This document shows, piece after piece, positions 1-9,410 of a stretch of DNA of 64,000 nucleotides (positions within the stretch are counted from its first letter, which is position 1; each line of letters opens with the position of its first letter). Source of the DNA: Arthrobacter sp. B3I4 (GTDB taxonomy: Bacteria > Actinomycetota > Actinomycetes > Actinomycetales > Micrococcaceae); assembly GCF_030816855.1 (NCBI RefSeq), contig NZ_JAUSYK010000001.1, positions 124,001 through 188,000 of the forward strand, written 5' to 3'. The notes under the pieces were generated by a model that was not told where the DNA came from, made no database searches, and worked only from the letters and a program-made list of their open reading frames with translations. Both the position numbers and the translations under genes were made by a program.

Positions 1-188
1 ACCCGTCATTGGGCACCCCCGCGCTGTGGATCAGCTTCGCCATCATCGCGGCCCTGGCCGTCGCCGTGGCGGCTACGGTGCTGCGCTTCGGGCCGATCAA
101 CCGCATTGCCGGTTTACTGATGCTCCCCTACCTGACCTGGGTGGTGTTCGCCTCGTCGCTGAACCTGTGGGCCGCGCTGCACAACTGA
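1..188 (+). CDS. tspO: TspO/MBR family protein, C-terminal part (5' end outside window)
   Basis: The open frame enters from the left edge and stops at TGA 186-188, leaving about 61 residues. It reads as two hydrophobic segments and ends LMLPYLTWVVFASSLN, then LWAALHN, which matches the last helices of TspO/MBR proteins (LxLPYLxWxxFAxxLN). TspO proteins are five-helix membrane proteins linked to tetrapyrrole binding and stress signalling; the ligand here is unknown. It converges on sdaA. The 45 bp between the two stops hold a few short tctcagg-type repeats and no clear terminator. The family call is strong; function beyond that cannot be judged from a fragment. Confidence 0.8.
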   Translation, partial: PSLGTPALWISFAIIAALAVAVAATVLRFGPINRIAGLLMLPYLTWVVFASSLNLWAALHN

Positions 189-232
189 GGTACCTGACGC
201 TCAAGCTCTCAGGTTCTCAGGCTCTCAGGCTC

Positions 233-1645
233 TCAGCACTCGACGACGTTGACGGCGAGGCCGCCCATCGCGGTTTCCTTGTATTTGGAGGACATGTCCT
301 TGCCGGTCTCGCGCATGGTCACAATAACTTCGTCGAGCGATACCCGGTGCGTGCCGTCGCCCCAGAGGGCCATTTTGGCGGCGTTGATGGCTTTGGCGGC
401 GGCGATGGCATTGCGCTCGATGCAGGGGACCTGGACCAGGCCGCCGATCGGGTCGCAGGTGAGACCCAAGTTGTGTTCCATCGCGATTTCCGCGGCGTTC
501 TCGACCTGCTGCGGGGTGCCGCCCATCACTTCGGCCAGGCCTGCGGCCGCCATTGACGACGCCGACCCGACCTCCCCCTGGCAGCCGACTTCGGCCCCGG
601 AGATCGAGGCCTGTTCCTTGTAGAGCACGCCAACGGCGCCGGCGGCCAGCAGGAACTTGACGATTGTGTCGTCGCGGTCGGCCTGGGTGGCCTTGTCCAT
701 GCCCGGGGCGAAGTGCAGCGCGTAGTAGAGCACCGCGGGAATGATCCCGGCGGCACCGTTGGTGGGCGCGGTGACAACGCGGCCGCCGGAGGCATTCTCC
801 TCGTTCACGGCCAGCGCGATGAGGTTCACCCACTCCTGCCAGTACTTGGGGTCCCGGTAGTCGGGATCCTGGCCGCGGGTTTCCTTCAGCAGGCGCTCGT
901 GCCAGTCCGGCGCCCGACGTCGGACCTTGAGGCCGCCGGGGAGCAGTCCCTCGCGTTTGAGCGAGGTCTCAACGCAATCGGCCATGACCGAGTAGATGTG
1001 CAGCAGCCCCTCGCGGATCTGTTCGTCAGTCCGGGCCGCGCGTTCGTTGACCTCCATCACTTCGCCGATGGAGAGACCCCTGGCCTGGCAGTGTTCGAGC
1101 AGTTCGGCGGCGGTGCGGAACGGCAGCGGAAGTTCCTTCTTGGACTCGGCGAGTTCCTGCAGCGCGCTGTCCTCCTCGCCCTCCCGGACGATGAAACCGC
1201 CACCGACGGAGAAGAACGTGGCGCTGTGCAGGACGGTGCCGTCGGCGTCGGAGACGGTGAAGGTCATGCCGTTGGTGTGCCGCGGCAGGACGGTCAGCGG
1301 CCGCAGTACCATGTCCTTCACGCCGTACGGCAAGGCGACGGATCCGGCCAGCTGGAGAGTTCCGGTCTCGGCGATCGCGGCGAGCCGGTCCTCCACTTCG
1401 GCCGGCAGGATCTTTTCCGGGTGGAAACCCTCCAAACCGAGCAGGATCGCCGTCATGGTTCCGTGCCCGTGCCCGGTCGCGGCGAGCGACCCGTACAGAT
1501 CAACCCGCAGCGAGGCAACGCCGTCCAAGTCACCGGAGGCCTTGAGCTCCTCGGCAAACACGGCGGCAGCCCGCATCGGACCCACGGTATGGGAACTGGA
1601 TGGACCTATTCCTATCGAGAAGAGGTCAAAGACGCCTACAGCCAT
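233..1645 (-). CDS. sdaA: L-serine ammonia-lyase (single-chain, iron-sulfur dependent)
   Basis: Deaminates L-serine to pyruvate and ammonia in the cytoplasm using a [4Fe-4S] cluster. The 470-aa protein has the usual fused beta then alpha domain order. The beta domain carries SSSHTVGPM at residues 16-24. The alpha domain has the Cys-containing stretches [12 protein letters not shown] and GLTCDPIGG...VPCIERN that ligate the cluster in this family. The chain ends in ...VVEC, a C-terminal cysteine like the one that plugs the cluster in the characterised Legionella enzyme. It is last in the glycine-riboswitch operon, about 410 bp after glyA, so it would complete glycine to serine to pyruvate. ATG start, with AGGA about 9 nt upstream. 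Confidence 0.95.
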   Translation of the reverse strand: MAVGVFDLFSIGIGPSSSHTVGPMRAAAVFAEELKASGDLDGVASLRVDLYGSLAATGHGHGTMTAILLGLEGFHPEKILPAEVEDRLAAIAETGTLQLAGSVALPYGVKDMVLRPLTVLPRHTNGMTFTVSDADGTVLHSATFFSVGGGFIVREGEEDSALQELAESKKELPLPFRTAAELLEHCQARGLSIGEVMEVNERAARTDEQIREGLLHIYSVMADCVETSLKREGLLPGGLKVRRRAPDWHERLLKETRGQDPDYRDPKYWQEWVNLIALAVNEENASGGRVVTAPTNGAAGIIPAVLYYALHFAPGMDKATQADRDDTIVKFLLAAGAVGVLYKEQASISGAEVGCQGEVGSASSMAAAGLAEVMGGTPQQVENAAEIAMEHNLGLTCDPIGGLVQVPCIERNAIAAAKAINAAKMALWGDGTHRVSLDEVIVTMRETGKDMSSKYKETAMGGLAVNVVEC

Positions 1646-1700
1646 TACTGAATCCTAACTAAAACACTTCTTGGTGAGCGTTGGGTGGCGGCCGGGCGAG

Positions 1701-1773
1701 CTCCTCCGCGTGCTCGGTCGGCGCCGCCCGCTGAGCGGACGTCGCACTCCCTTAGACGCACGCTTCCGGACCC
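1701..1773 (-). repeat. Dispersed hairpin repeat, copy A (diverged, inverted)
   Basis: Read on the minus strand this copy has GGAAGCGTGCGTCTAAG near one end and GAGCACGCGG near the other. These are the same inner arms (GCGTGC/GCACGC) as copies B and C, but it has a longer GC-rich centre and degenerate outer arms. It lies in the 412-bp gap between glyA and sdaA (1646-2057), which has no convincing gene. The same gap also holds copy B and a further inverted repeat, GACGTTGA/TCAACGTC, at 1816-1849. Confidence 0.55.
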
Positions 1774-1945
1774 CACCCGACCGCCGTTCGCAAGTCACCG
1801 AGTTGGGGTGAGCAAGACGTTGAGGCGGGCGCGCCGCGCTTTCAACGTCACCAACGCGGAGACGGGGAGTTGCGGTCGTCAACAGGCGGCGCCCCCGTCA
1901 GCGCACCGAAGGCGCGCTGTCCGCCGAGGGGCCGGCGGAGCCGGG

Positions 1946-1996
1946 CTTTTCGAAAGCGTGCGTCTAAGCGAGGAACGAGCGAGCACGCGTGAAAAG
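1946..1996 (+). repeat. Dispersed hairpin repeat, copy B
   Basis: Starts CTTTTCGAAAGCGTGC and ends GCACGCGTGAAAAG. Outer arms CTTTTC/GAAAAG and inner arms GCGTGC/GCACGC pair around a loop rich in gcgagg/gagcga. It lies in the glyA-sdaA gap, inverted relative to copy A. The outer arms differ from copy C by a paired change (C-G here, G-C there), which supports selection on the folded form. Confidence 0.75.
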
Positions 1997-2057
1997 TCCG
2001 GTCCGCCGACCCCGTAGCCAGCCGCCCAAAGCCGGTCCCGCAGGCGACCACGAGCGA

Positions 2058-3380
2058 TTAGCCCAGGTTGGCCACGGATGGGTAGAGCGGGTGGGCGGCG
2101 GCGAGGGCCTGGACCCGGGCGCGCAGCCCGGACAGGTCCGCGCCCGCGTCGGCGATTAGCGCTTCGGCGATGATGTCCGCGACCTCGGCGAACGCGGCTT
2201 CGCCGAAACCGCGGGTGGCCAGCGCAGGGGTGCCAATCCGCAGCCCCGAGGTAACCATCGGCGGCCGGGGGTCGAAGGGAACAGCGTTGCGGTTGACCGT
2301 GATGTCGATGGCCGCGAGCCGGTCCTCGGCTTCCTGGCCGTTGAGCTCGCAGTTGCGCAGGTCCACCAGGACCAGGTGCACGTCGGTGCCGCCGGAGATT
2401 ACGTTGATCCCCTTGGCGGTGACGTCCGGCTGGACCAGCCGCTCGGCGAGGATCCGGGCGCCCGCGAGGACGCGCTCCTGGCGTTCCTTGAACTCGTCCG
2501 AGGCGGCGATCTTGAAGGCCACGGCTTTGCCGGCGATGACATGCTCGAGCGGGCCGCCCTGCTGGCCAGGGAACACGGCCGAGTTGATCTTCTTGGCAAT
2601 GTCGGCGTCATTGGACAGGATGATGCCGCCACGGGGACCGGCGAGGGTCTTGTGCGTCGTCGAGGTGGTCACGTGCGCGTGCGGCACCGGCGAGGGGTGC
2701 AGCCCGGCCGCGACGAGACCGGCGAAGTGCGCCATGTCGACCATCAGGTAGGCGCCCACCGAGTCGGCGATGCGGCGGAACTCAGCGAAGTCCAGCTGCC
2801 GGGCGTAGGCGGACCAGCCGGCGACGATCAGCTGTGGCTTGTGCTCCTGGGCCAGGCGCTCCACCTCGGCCATGTCGATCCGGTGGTCATCCTCGCGGAC
2901 CTGGTACGGGATGACGTTGTACAGCCGGCCGGAGAAGTTGATCTTCATGCCGTGGGTCAGGTGCCCGCCGTGCGCCAGGTTCAGGCCCATGATGGTATCG
3001 CCGGGACGGATCAGGGCATGCATCACGGAAGCGTTCGCCTGCGCGCCGGAGTGCGGCTGGACGTTGGCGTACCCGGCGCCGAACAGGGCCTTGACCCGGT
3101 CGATCGCGAGCTGCTCGATCACGTCAACGTGTTCACAGCCGCCGTAGTAGCGCTTGCCCGGGTAACCTTCGGCGTACTTGTTGGTCAGCACCGAACCCTG
3201 CGCCTGCATGACAGCCCGGGCGGTGTGGTTTTCCGAGGCGATCATTTCGAGGCCGTCGCGCTGGCGGGCCAGCTCGGCGTCGATCTTCGCCGCAATCTCC
3301 GGATCCAGGGCCGAAAGGTCCGCATCCAGGCTCGGGGAGACGACCTGCGCGAAGCCGGTTTCCGTTGCTGCCCCGCTCAC
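2058..3380 (-). CDS. glyA: Serine hydroxymethyltransferase
   Basis: PLP enzyme that interconverts serine plus tetrahydrofolate with glycine plus methylene-tetrahydrofolate. It is 440 aa with the usual SHMT landmarks: [12 protein letters not shown] near the N-terminus, [15 protein letters not shown], and the PLP-lysine segment [13 protein letters not shown]. The chosen start is the GTG at 3378-3380, whose GTGA overlaps the TGA of gcvH. Upstream reading in this frame is antisense-like noise over gcvH and is rejected. In this operon it would use the methylene-THF made by glycine cleavage to turn a second glycine into serine for SdaA. Confidence 0.95.
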   Translation of the reverse strand: MSGAATETGFAQVVSPSLDADLSALDPEIAAKIDAELARQRDGLEMIASENHTARAVMQAQGSVLTNKYAEGYPGKRYYGGCEHVDVIEQLAIDRVKALFGAGYANVQPHSGAQANASVMHALIRPGDTIMGLNLAHGGHLTHGMKINFSGRLYNVIPYQVREDDHRIDMAEVERLAQEHKPQLIVAGWSAYARQLDFAEFRRIADSVGAYLMVDMAHFAGLVAAGLHPSPVPHAHVTTSTTHKTLAGPRGGIILSNDADIAKKINSAVFPGQQGGPLEHVIAGKAVAFKIAASDEFKERQERVLAGARILAERLVQPDVTAKGINVISGGTDVHLVLVDLRNCELNGQEAEDRLAAIDITVNRNAVPFDPRPPMVTSGLRIGTPALATRGFGEAAFAEVADIIAEALIADAGADLSGLRARVQALAAAHPLYPSVANLG

Positions 3381-3763
3381 AGCTCGCCGCCGTTCTTGGA
3401 CGCGTAGTCCTGGGCGGAGAGCAGCGGGCCGTCGGAAACAGCAGCCACCTTGAAGAGCCAGCCGGCACCGTACGGATCGCTGTTGATCAGTGCGGGGTCG
3501 TCGACGACGGCGGGGTTGGTCTCGGTAACCTCGCCGGTGACCGGGGCGTACAGGTCCGAGACGGACTTGGTCGACTCGACCTCGCCGCAGGTCTCCCCCG
3601 CGCTCACCAAGGAGCCGACCTCGGGCAGGTCCACGTAGACGATGTCGCCGAGGGCGTCCGTGGCGACTGCGGAGATGCCGATGGACACAACATCGGTCCC
3701 AGCCTCCCGCGCAACCCACTCGTGCTCATCGGAATACTGAAGTTCGGGAGCTACTTTTGCCAT
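3377..3763 (-). CDS. gcvH: Glycine cleavage system H protein
   Basis: Lipoyl carrier of the glycine cleavage complex; it shuttles the aminomethyl group from GcvP to GcvT. It is 128 aa, normal for the family. The lipoylated lysine is K66 in the motif [12 protein letters not shown]. The N-terminal region has the typical [10 protein letters not shown] start, preceded by AGGAAATTTC as ribosome binding site. Its stop overlaps the glyA start by four bases. The 179 bp upstream, before gcvT, hold hairpin repeat copy C. Confidence 0.96.
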   Translation of the reverse strand: MAKVAPELQYSDEHEWVAREAGTDVVSIGISAVATDALGDIVYVDLPEVGSLVSAGETCGEVESTKSVSDLYAPVTGEVTETNPAVVDDPALINSDPYGAGWLFKVAAVSDGPLLSAQDYASKNGGEL

Positions 3764-3840
3764 GAAATTTCCTAAGTTCTAGAGGGTTAAAAATCCTGAA
3801 GCAATGCGGGAGGGGCAAAACACGGGGGTGGCCCGCCGTA

Positions 3841-3890
3841 GTTTTCGAAAGCGTGCGTCAAAGCGACGGAGGAGCAGCACGCGTGAAAAC
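3841..3890 (+). repeat. Dispersed hairpin repeat, copy C
   Basis: Lies between gcvH and gcvT. Begins GTTTTCGAAAGCGTGC and ends GCACGCGTGAAAAC. Outer arms GTTTTC/GAAAAC and inner arms GCGTGC/GCACGC are perfect, with a loop of about 20 nt (gtcaaagcgacggaggagca) related to that of copy B. It is inside a transcribed operon, so it would form a hairpin in the mRNA and could affect 3'-end stability or differential expression of gcvPT versus gcvH-glyA-sdaA. Confidence 0.75.
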
Positions 3891-3942
3891 TAGGGCGCGC
3901 CGCCCCGGAGCCAGCCACGGCCGCGGGACGGCAGACGCCGGC

Positions 3943-5091
3943 CTACTTTTGCCGCTTGTAGAACGGCAGTGCCACGACTTCGAACGGCTCGGCCTTGCCG
4001 CGCAGGTCGATGTCCAGGGCGGTGCCGGGTTCGGTGAATTCGACGTCGACGTAGGCCAGCGCGACCGGGTAGCCCAGGGTCGGCGACGGCTGGCCGGAGG
4101 TCACTTCGCCGACGACTGCCCCGTCTTTGAGGACCGGGTAGTGTCCGCGGCCGGCCCGGCGGCCCAGGCCCTTGAGGCCCACGAGCCTGCGGCCGGAGGT
4201 GGTCCCGGCACCGGCTTCCTTCTTCGCAGCCAGGGCTGCCTTGCCGATGAAGTCGCCTTCCTTGGAGAGCGCGACAACGGGTCCCAGCCCGGCGGCAAAG
4301 GGGTTGCCCTCAAGGGAAAGCTCGTTGCCGTAGAGCGGCATCCCGGCTTCGAGCCGCAGCGAGTCGCGGGAGGCGAGGCCGGCGGGTGTCAGTTCGCCGG
4401 GTTCGGCGATGGCGACGAGCGCCTGCCAGAGGGTGGCGGCGTCGTCGTTGGACACAAAGATCTCAAAGCCGTCCTCGCCGGTGTAGCCGGTCCGGGCGAG
4501 CAGCAAATTCTGGCTAGCGCCATTGAGCAGGAACGGGACCTCGACGGCGGCGTAGTACTTCAGCCCGGTAACGAGCTCGTGCTGGGCTGCCGGAACCAGG
4601 CGCAGCAGGATGGCCTCCGCCTTCGGGCCTTGGACCGCGACCAGCGAGATCTCGGCGGAGGCGTCGTGGACGTCCACATCGAATCCCGCGGCCCGCTCCG
4701 CGAGGGCTGCGGCGACGACCTTGGCGTTGCCGGCGTTGGGGACGACCAGGAACTTGTCCGTGCCGTCGGCCTGCTCCGGGCGGCGGTAGGTAATGAGGTC
4801 GTCAATAATGCCGCCGTCCTCGTTGCAGATCAGCGAATACTTGGCCTTGCCGACCGCCATCGCGGAGATTTTGCCGACCAGGGCGTAGTCCAGGAAGGCG
4901 GCGGCGTCCGGGCCGGTGACCCAGACTTCACCCATGTGGGAGAGGTCGAACAGGCCCGCGGAGCTGCGGACGGCGCGGTGTTCGGCGAGTTCGGAGCTGT
5001 ACTTGAGCGGCATCTGCCAGCCGCCAAAGTCCGTGAAGGACGCGCCGAGCTTCTTGTGCTCTTCGTACAGGGCCGTGGTGTTCTCAGTCAT
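3943..5091 (-). CDS. gcvT: Glycine cleavage system aminomethyltransferase (T protein)
   Basis: Transfers the methylene group from the H-protein-bound intermediate to tetrahydrofolate and releases ammonia. It is 382 aa from the ATG at 5091, which has AAGGAT about 5-8 nt upstream; a TTG 21 bp further out is possible but less likely. Family marks include SFTDFGGWQMPL, FDLSHMGEV near the N-terminus and ARTGYTGEDGFEIF in the middle. It follows gcvP by about 10 nt, so the two are surely co-transcribed. Confidence 0.95.
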   Translation of the reverse strand: MTENTTALYEEHKKLGASFTDFGGWQMPLKYSSELAEHRAVRSSAGLFDLSHMGEVWVTGPDAAAFLDYALVGKISAMAVGKAKYSLICNEDGGIIDDLITYRRPEQADGTDKFLVVPNAGNAKVVAAALAERAAGFDVDVHDASAEISLVAVQGPKAEAILLRLVPAAQHELVTGLKYYAAVEVPFLLNGASQNLLLARTGYTGEDGFEIFVSNDDAATLWQALVAIAEPGELTPAGLASRDSLRLEAGMPLYGNELSLEGNPFAAGLGPVVALSKEGDFIGKAALAAKKEAGAGTTSGRRLVGLKGLGRRAGRGHYPVLKDGAVVGEVTSGQPSPTLGYPVALAYVDVEFTEPGTALDIDLRGKAEPFEVVALPFYKRQK

Positions 5092-5101
5092 GTCGGGATC
5101 C

Positions 5102-7951
5102 TTAGTTCTCAAACTCGGAAAGCGGCGGGCAGGAGCAGATCAGGTTGCGGTCACCGGCGGCGCCGTCGATCCGGCCCACCGGCGGGAAGTACTTGTCCTG
5201 CTTGAGCGTGTGCACCGGGAAGACGGCCTGTTCGCGGGAGTAGCCGCGCTCCCAGCCGGTGCTGATCACGGCCGCCGCGGTGTGCGGGGCGTTGCGCAGC
5301 GGGCTGTGCTCGACCGTGAAGTCACCGTGGGCGACCTGGTCGATCTCGGCGCGGATGGAGATCATCGCGTCGATGAACCGGTCGATTTCGCCGAGGTCCT
5401 CGGATTCGGTGGGCTCGACCATCAGCGTGCCGGCCACCGGGAACGCCAGCGTGGGGGCGTGGAAGCCATAGTCGATCAGGCGCTTGGCGACATCCTCGGC
5501 GGTCACCCCGGTCTTGGCCGTGAGTTCGCGCAGGTCCAGGATGCACTCGTGCGCCACGAGACCGCCTTCGCCGGTGTAAAGCACCGGGAAGTAGTCGTTC
5601 AGCCGGGCCGCCACGTAGTTCGCCGCGAGCAGGGCCGCCTTGGTGGCCTCGGTCAGGCCCGCACCGCCCATGAGCTTCACGTACGCCCAGGAGATCGGCA
5701 GCACGCCGGCCGAACCGTAGCGCGAGGCGGAGATCGGGGTGCCGCCGGCGCCGTTGGCCGGGTCCGCTGCGTTGCCGGGCATGAACGGGGCCAGGTGGGC
5801 CTTGGCCGCGACCGGACCGACGCCGGGTCCGCCGCCGCCATGCGGGATGCAGAAGGTTTTGTGCAGGTTCAGGTGCGAGACGTCGCCGCCGAACTGGCCC
5901 GGCTGGGCGAGCCCGACGAGGGCGTTCAGGTTGGCGCCGTCGACGTAGACCTGGCCGCCGGCGGCGTGGACCGCGTCGCAGACCTCGCGGACGTCGGCGT
6001 CGTACACCCCGTGCGTGGACGGGTAGGTGATCATGATCGCCGAGAGCGCGTCGTTGTGCAGCTCGATCTTGGCCTGCAGGTCCGCGTGGTCAATGGTGCC
6101 GTCCGTGGCGGTGGCGACGACGACAACCTTCATGCCGGCGAGCACCGCGGAGGCCGCATTCGTGCCGTGCGCGGAGGCCGGGATCAGGCAGATGTTGCGC
6201 TGGTCCTCGCCGCGGGAGAGGTGGTAGCCGCGGATCGCGAGCAGCCCGGCCAGCTCGCCCTGGGAACCGGCGTTGGGCTGGATGGACACCTGGTCGTAGC
6301 CGGTGATCTCGGTCAGCTGGGCTTCGAGGTCCTCGATCAGTTCACGCCAGCCGGCGGTCTGTGACTCGGGGGCGAAGGGGTGGATGGAGGCGAACTCCGG
6401 CCAGGAGATGGCTTCCATTTCCGCCGTGGCGTTCAGCTTCATGGTGCAGGAACCCAGCGGAATCATGGTGCGGTCCAGCGCCAGGTCCCGGTCGGAGAGC
6501 CTGCGGATGTAACGCAGTAGCTGGGTTTCGGAGCGGTGCGTGTTGAACACCGGGTGCTGCAGGTAGTCGGAGGTGCGTTCGACGGCGGTGTCCAGGGCGA
6601 AGCCTTCCACCGTGTCCACCACGCTGGCACCGAAGGCGGCGACGACGTCGGCGACGTTTGCCCCCGTCGTGGCTTCATCGGCAGAAATGCCGACGGTGTC
6701 GGCGTCGATGGCGCGCAGGTTGATGCCCCGGGCGTCGGCGGCGGCGATGATGTCCGCAGCCTTGCCGGGCACGGAGACGGTGACGGTGTCGAAGAAAGAG
6801 GTGTGCTGCACGTCCAGGCCGGCGGCCTTAAGGGAGGCGGCGATGGTGCGGGCGTGGCTGTGGGTGGTTTCAGCGATGGCCTTCAGTCCGTCCGGGCCGT
6901 GGTAAACGGCGTAGAAGGAAGCGACGATGGCCAGCAGCGCCTGTGCCGTGCAGATGTTGGAGGTGGCCTTCTCGCGACGGATATGCTGCTCGCGGGTCTG
7001 CAGTGCCAGCCGGTAGGCCGGAGTCCCGGCGTTGTCTTTGGAGACTCCCACCAGGCGGCCGGGCATCGAGCGCTCCAGGCCCTTCGCCACTGCCATGTAG
7101 GCGGCGTGCGGGCCGCCAAAGAAGAGCGGCACGCCGAAACGCTGCGCGGAGCCGACGGCGATGTCCGCGCCCTGCTCACCGGGAGGGGTGATCAGGGTCA
7201 GTGCGAGCAGGTCCGCGGCCACGGTGACGAGCGCGCCGCGCTCCTTGGCTTCGGCGATGACGGCGGAGTGGTCGAACACGCGGCCGGAAGCTCCCGGCTG
7301 CTGGAGGACGACGCCGTTGATGGCGCCATCGGGCAGGGCCTTGGACAAGTCGGCGACCTCGACCTCGAAGCCGAGGGCCTCCGCGCGGCCCTTCACGATG
7401 GCGATGGTCTGTGGCAGGCAGTCGGCGTCGAGGACGGTCTTGCCGTCGTGCGCGGCTTTGTTCTTGTTGGCGCGGCGCATCATCAGCACGGCCTCGGCGA
7501 CGGCGGTGGCTTCGTCCAGCAGCGAGGCGTTGGCGATCGGCAGGCCGACGAGGTCCTGGACCATGGTCTGGAAGTTCAGCAGCGCCTCGAGCCGGCCCTG
7601 GGAGATTTCCGGCTGGTACGGGGTGTAGGCGGTGTACCAGGCCGGGGCTTCCAGGATGTTGCGGCGGATCACGGCCGGCGTGACGGTGTCGTAGTAGCCC
7701 TGGCCGATCATCTGGACCGCGGTCTTGTTCTTGGCGGCGAGCCTGCGCAGCGCGGCCAGGACCTCGACTTCGCTGAGCGCTTCGTTGAGCTTCAGCGGTG
7801 AGTCCTGCCGGATGCCCTTCGGAACGGCGGTGTCGACCAGTGCGTCGACGGTGTCGTAGCCGACAGCCTTCAGCATGGCGTCGACGTCGGCCTGGTGGCG
7901 GGCGCCGACGTGCCGGTCGACGAAGGACGTGGAGGCTGAGGTAACAGTCAC
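5102..7951 (-). CDS. gcvP: Glycine dehydrogenase (decarboxylating), P protein
   Basis: PLP-dependent decarboxylase that starts glycine cleavage and loads the aminomethyl group onto GcvH. It is a fused, about 949-aa form with two homologous halves. The PLP lysine lies in [17 protein letters not shown] at about residue 698. The chosen start is the GTG at 7951, with GGAG 6-9 nt upstream; an ATG at 7963 is nearly as good (TVTSAS...[10 protein letters not shown] follows). It is the first gene of the operon, directly downstream of the tandem glycine riboswitch. Confidence 0.95.
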   Translation of the reverse strand: MTVTSASTSFVDRHVGARHQADVDAMLKAVGYDTVDALVDTAVPKGIRQDSPLKLNEALSEVEVLAALRRLAAKNKTAVQMIGQGYYDTVTPAVIRRNILEAPAWYTAYTPYQPEISQGRLEALLNFQTMVQDLVGLPIANASLLDEATAVAEAVLMMRRANKNKAAHDGKTVLDADCLPQTIAIVKGRAEALGFEVEVADLSKALPDGAINGVVLQQPGASGRVFDHSAVIAEAKERGALVTVAADLLALTLITPPGEQGADIAVGSAQRFGVPLFFGGPHAAYMAVAKGLERSMPGRLVGVSKDNAGTPAYRLALQTREQHIRREKATSNICTAQALLAIVASFYAVYHGPDGLKAIAETTHSHARTIAASLKAAGLDVQHTSFFDTVTVSVPGKAADIIAAADARGINLRAIDADTVGISADEATTGANVADVVAAFGASVVDTVEGFALDTAVERTSDYLQHPVFNTHRSETQLLRYIRRLSDRDLALDRTMIPLGSCTMKLNATAEMEAISWPEFASIHPFAPESQTAGWRELIEDLEAQLTEITGYDQVSIQPNAGSQGELAGLLAIRGYHLSRGEDQRNICLIPASAHGTNAASAVLAGMKVVVVATATDGTIDHADLQAKIELHNDALSAIMITYPSTHGVYDADVREVCDAVHAAGGQVYVDGANLNALVGLAQPGQFGGDVSHLNLHKTFCIPHGGGGPGVGPVAAKAHLAPFMPGNAADPANGAGGTPISASRYGSAGVLPISWAYVKLMGGAGLTEATKAALLAANYVAARLNDYFPVLYTGEGGLVAHECILDLRELTAKTGVTAEDVAKRLIDYGFHAPTLAFPVAGTLMVEPTESEDLGEIDRFIDAMISIRAEIDQVAHGDFTVEHSPLRNAPHTAAAVISTGWERGYSREQAVFPVHTLKQDKYFPPVGRIDGAAGDRNLICSCPPLSEFEN

Positions 7952-8011
7952 AAGGAACTCCATAACTAAGGCGGCGCAGGGTACGCCACATTGATTCGGG
8001 TTCCTCCCCGC

Positions 8012-8212
8012 TCTGTATTGGACCTGAGAGTTTCCGCACAGCCGCTGATCGAGGCTCCGCTTGCACCGTCGGTGAGCACGGCACTTCCGGGGAGGTGCCT
8101 GCTGCTTTCCAGAGTGGCCTTGCCGCGGCGGTACCTGGGCCTGAGAGATTCCTGGGGAGGGTTTGCTCCTACGGCGCCTGCGTGTACCTACTGGCAGGAC
8201 TCTCCCGCCGCA
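8012..8212 (-). promoter_or_regulatory. Tandem glycine riboswitch (gcvT motif), leader of gcvP operon
   Basis: On the minus strand two aptamers follow each other. The first runs from CGGGAGAGTCCTGCC through GCGCCGTAGGAGCAA to AATCTCTCAGGCCC. The second runs from CACTCTGGAAAGCAG through CACCGACGGTGCAAGCGG to AACTCTCAGGTCC. GGAGAG/CTCTCAGG pairs and GCCGNNGGNGCAA cores are the hallmarks of the glycine riboswitch. In Bacillus and many actinobacteria this element turns on gcv genes when glycine is high. The end lies about 50 nt before the gcvP start. No strong intrinsic terminator is visible, so control may act at translation; that is inference. Confidence 0.93.
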
Positions 8213-8222
8213 GATCAAAGGC

Positions 8223-8250
8223 ATATTCAATTGCTCGTGACCGTAGTCAC
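8223..8250 (-). promoter_or_regulatory. Putative gcv operon promoter with GTGAC inverted repeat
   Basis: On the minus strand GTGACT (8250-8245), a 16-nt spacer and GAATAT (8228-8223) would start RNA at about 8215, exactly at the beginning of the first aptamer. An inverted repeat GTGAC-CGTA-GTCAC (8237-8250) overlaps the -35 and could be an operator. The promoter boxes are weak matches, so this rests mainly on spacing. Confidence 0.4.
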
Positions 8251-8330
8251 AGCTTCCATTGTCCTATGCCGGAGGCGCGTCCGCAAACCCGCGCCGAACC
8301 CTGCCCGCGAGCCGCGCCGACCCACCCGAC

Positions 8331-8427
8331 GCTCCCTCACGTCCGGCGGGGAGCGGACCGGCTGTCCCTCAGCCTTGACGGGCAGCGGCCCGACCCTCCC
8401 TCACCTTCGGCAGGCAGCGGACCGGGC
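8331..8427. repeat. Imperfect tandem repeats between gcvP leader and aldo/keto reductase
   Basis: Three related units of about 30 bp can be read, each of the form CTCCCTCA, then a CG-rich middle, then GGCAGCGG or GGGAGCGGACCGG. The first unit can fold (GCTCCC/GGGAGC). Apart from this the 240-bp gap between the gcv promoter and the next gene shows no gene. Confidence 0.4.
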
Positions 8428-8491
8428 AGCGGAGGCTAGGGTTGAGCCGTGCCGAGGTCAGGCAGACGGTTAGCAGACTAGGAGTTCAGTC

Positions 8492-9370
8492 ATGTTGGAG
8501 CGAAGGTCCTTCGGGGACACAGGTTTGGACGTTTCTATCCTCGGGCTGGGGGCCGGACAGATCGGCGAGAGTGATGTTACCGAGGCCGAAGCCGCCGAGG
8601 TACTCAACGGGGCCTTGGATCTCGGGGTCACGCTGGTCGATACGGCCGCCAGTTACGGCTTAAGTGAGGAACGCATCGGCCGGCACCTCGGACGGCGTCG
8701 GGACGAGTTTGTGCTGTCAACCAAAGGCGGGCCCAAAATTAACGGGCAACGGGACTGGTCGCCGGGCAGCGTCTTGGAAAGCATTGAGCAGTCGCTGCGG
8801 TTGACCCGGTCAGAGCGGATCGACATCTTTTATCTGCACTCCTGCCCGGTGGAGGTTCTGGAGCGCGGTGACCTGCAGGACACCCTGGACCAGGCCGTGG
8901 CCGCCGGCAAGATCGGCGTTGCCGGTTATAGCGGAGACAATGCCGCTCTTGCCTTCGCGACGGAGTCCGGCCGGTTTGGTGCCATTGAAACCAGCGTCAA
9001 CGTCGCCGACCAGTGGAACCTTCGGAACGTTCTCGGCCGGCGGACTGGGCTCGGAGTAATCGCCAAGCGCCCAATCGCGAACGCACCGTGGCGATTCGCC
9101 GAACGGCCGGCCGGGAACTACGCAGAGCTGTATTGGGAGCGGCTTCGGGCTCTCGACCTCGACCCGGGCGACCTGGATTGGGCAGAGTTCGCCCTGCGCT
9201 TCACGGTGTACGCGCCGGGTGTGCAGACCGCAATTGCTGGCACGGCCAAGCTGGATCACCTGCGCAGCAATATCGCGGCCGCGGGCAAGGGCCCCCTTCC
9301 CGCCGATGCCCTCGAAGGCATCGACCGCGCCTGGCAGGCAGTCGGCGCGGATTGGCCGGCCTCAACCTAA
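8492..9370 (+). CDS. Aldo/keto reductase family oxidoreductase
   Basis: A 292-aa NAD(P)H-dependent reductase of the (beta/alpha)8-barrel AKR type. The catalytic tetrad is visible: D50 in LVDTAASYG, Y55, K78 in LSTKGG and H116 in FYLHSC. ATG start with GGAG about 8 nt upstream. Substrate is unknown; the sequence class is that of general-stress AKRs rather than a sugar-specific enzyme (inference). It converges with the TetR gene 40 bp downstream, with no obvious functional link. Confidence 0.85.
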   Translation: MLERRSFGDTGLDVSILGLGAGQIGESDVTEAEAAEVLNGALDLGVTLVDTAASYGLSEERIGRHLGRRRDEFVLSTKGGPKINGQRDWSPGSVLESIEQSLRLTRSERIDIFYLHSCPVEVLERGDLQDTLDQAVAAGKIGVAGYSGDNAALAFATESGRFGAIETSVNVADQWNLRNVLGRRTGLGVIAKRPIANAPWRFAERPAGNYAELYWERLRALDLDPGDLDWAEFALRFTVYAPGVQTAIAGTAKLDHLRSNIAAAGKGPLPADALEGIDRAWQAVGADWPAST

Positions 9371-9410
9371 GGCAGCGTCCCACCACAGCCCACCGGAACT
9401 GAGGGAGGGT

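Noticed and set aside
1655..2051. Short open frames on both strands in the glyA-sdaA gap
   Set aside because: They consist of inverted repeats and Arg/Pro-rich shadow sequence; no start signal or family.
2070..2086. CCACGGATGGG resembling the flagellar leader loop
   Set aside because: It lies within the 3' end of glyA on the opposite strand, not in a leader, and shows that the short motif can occur by chance.
3381..3719. N-terminal extension that would lengthen GlyA to 553 residues
   Set aside because: It reads through gcvH out of phase; the GTG overlapping the gcvH stop gives a normal SHMT length.
3842..3858. TTTTCGAAAGC looks a little like a tRNA T-loop
   Set aside because: No acceptor, D or anticodon arms can be built; it is part of the hairpin repeat.
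7964..8230. N-terminal extension of GcvP through the riboswitch
   Set aside because: The sequence is the glycine aptamer; starts at 7951 or 7963 fit family length and ribosome binding site.
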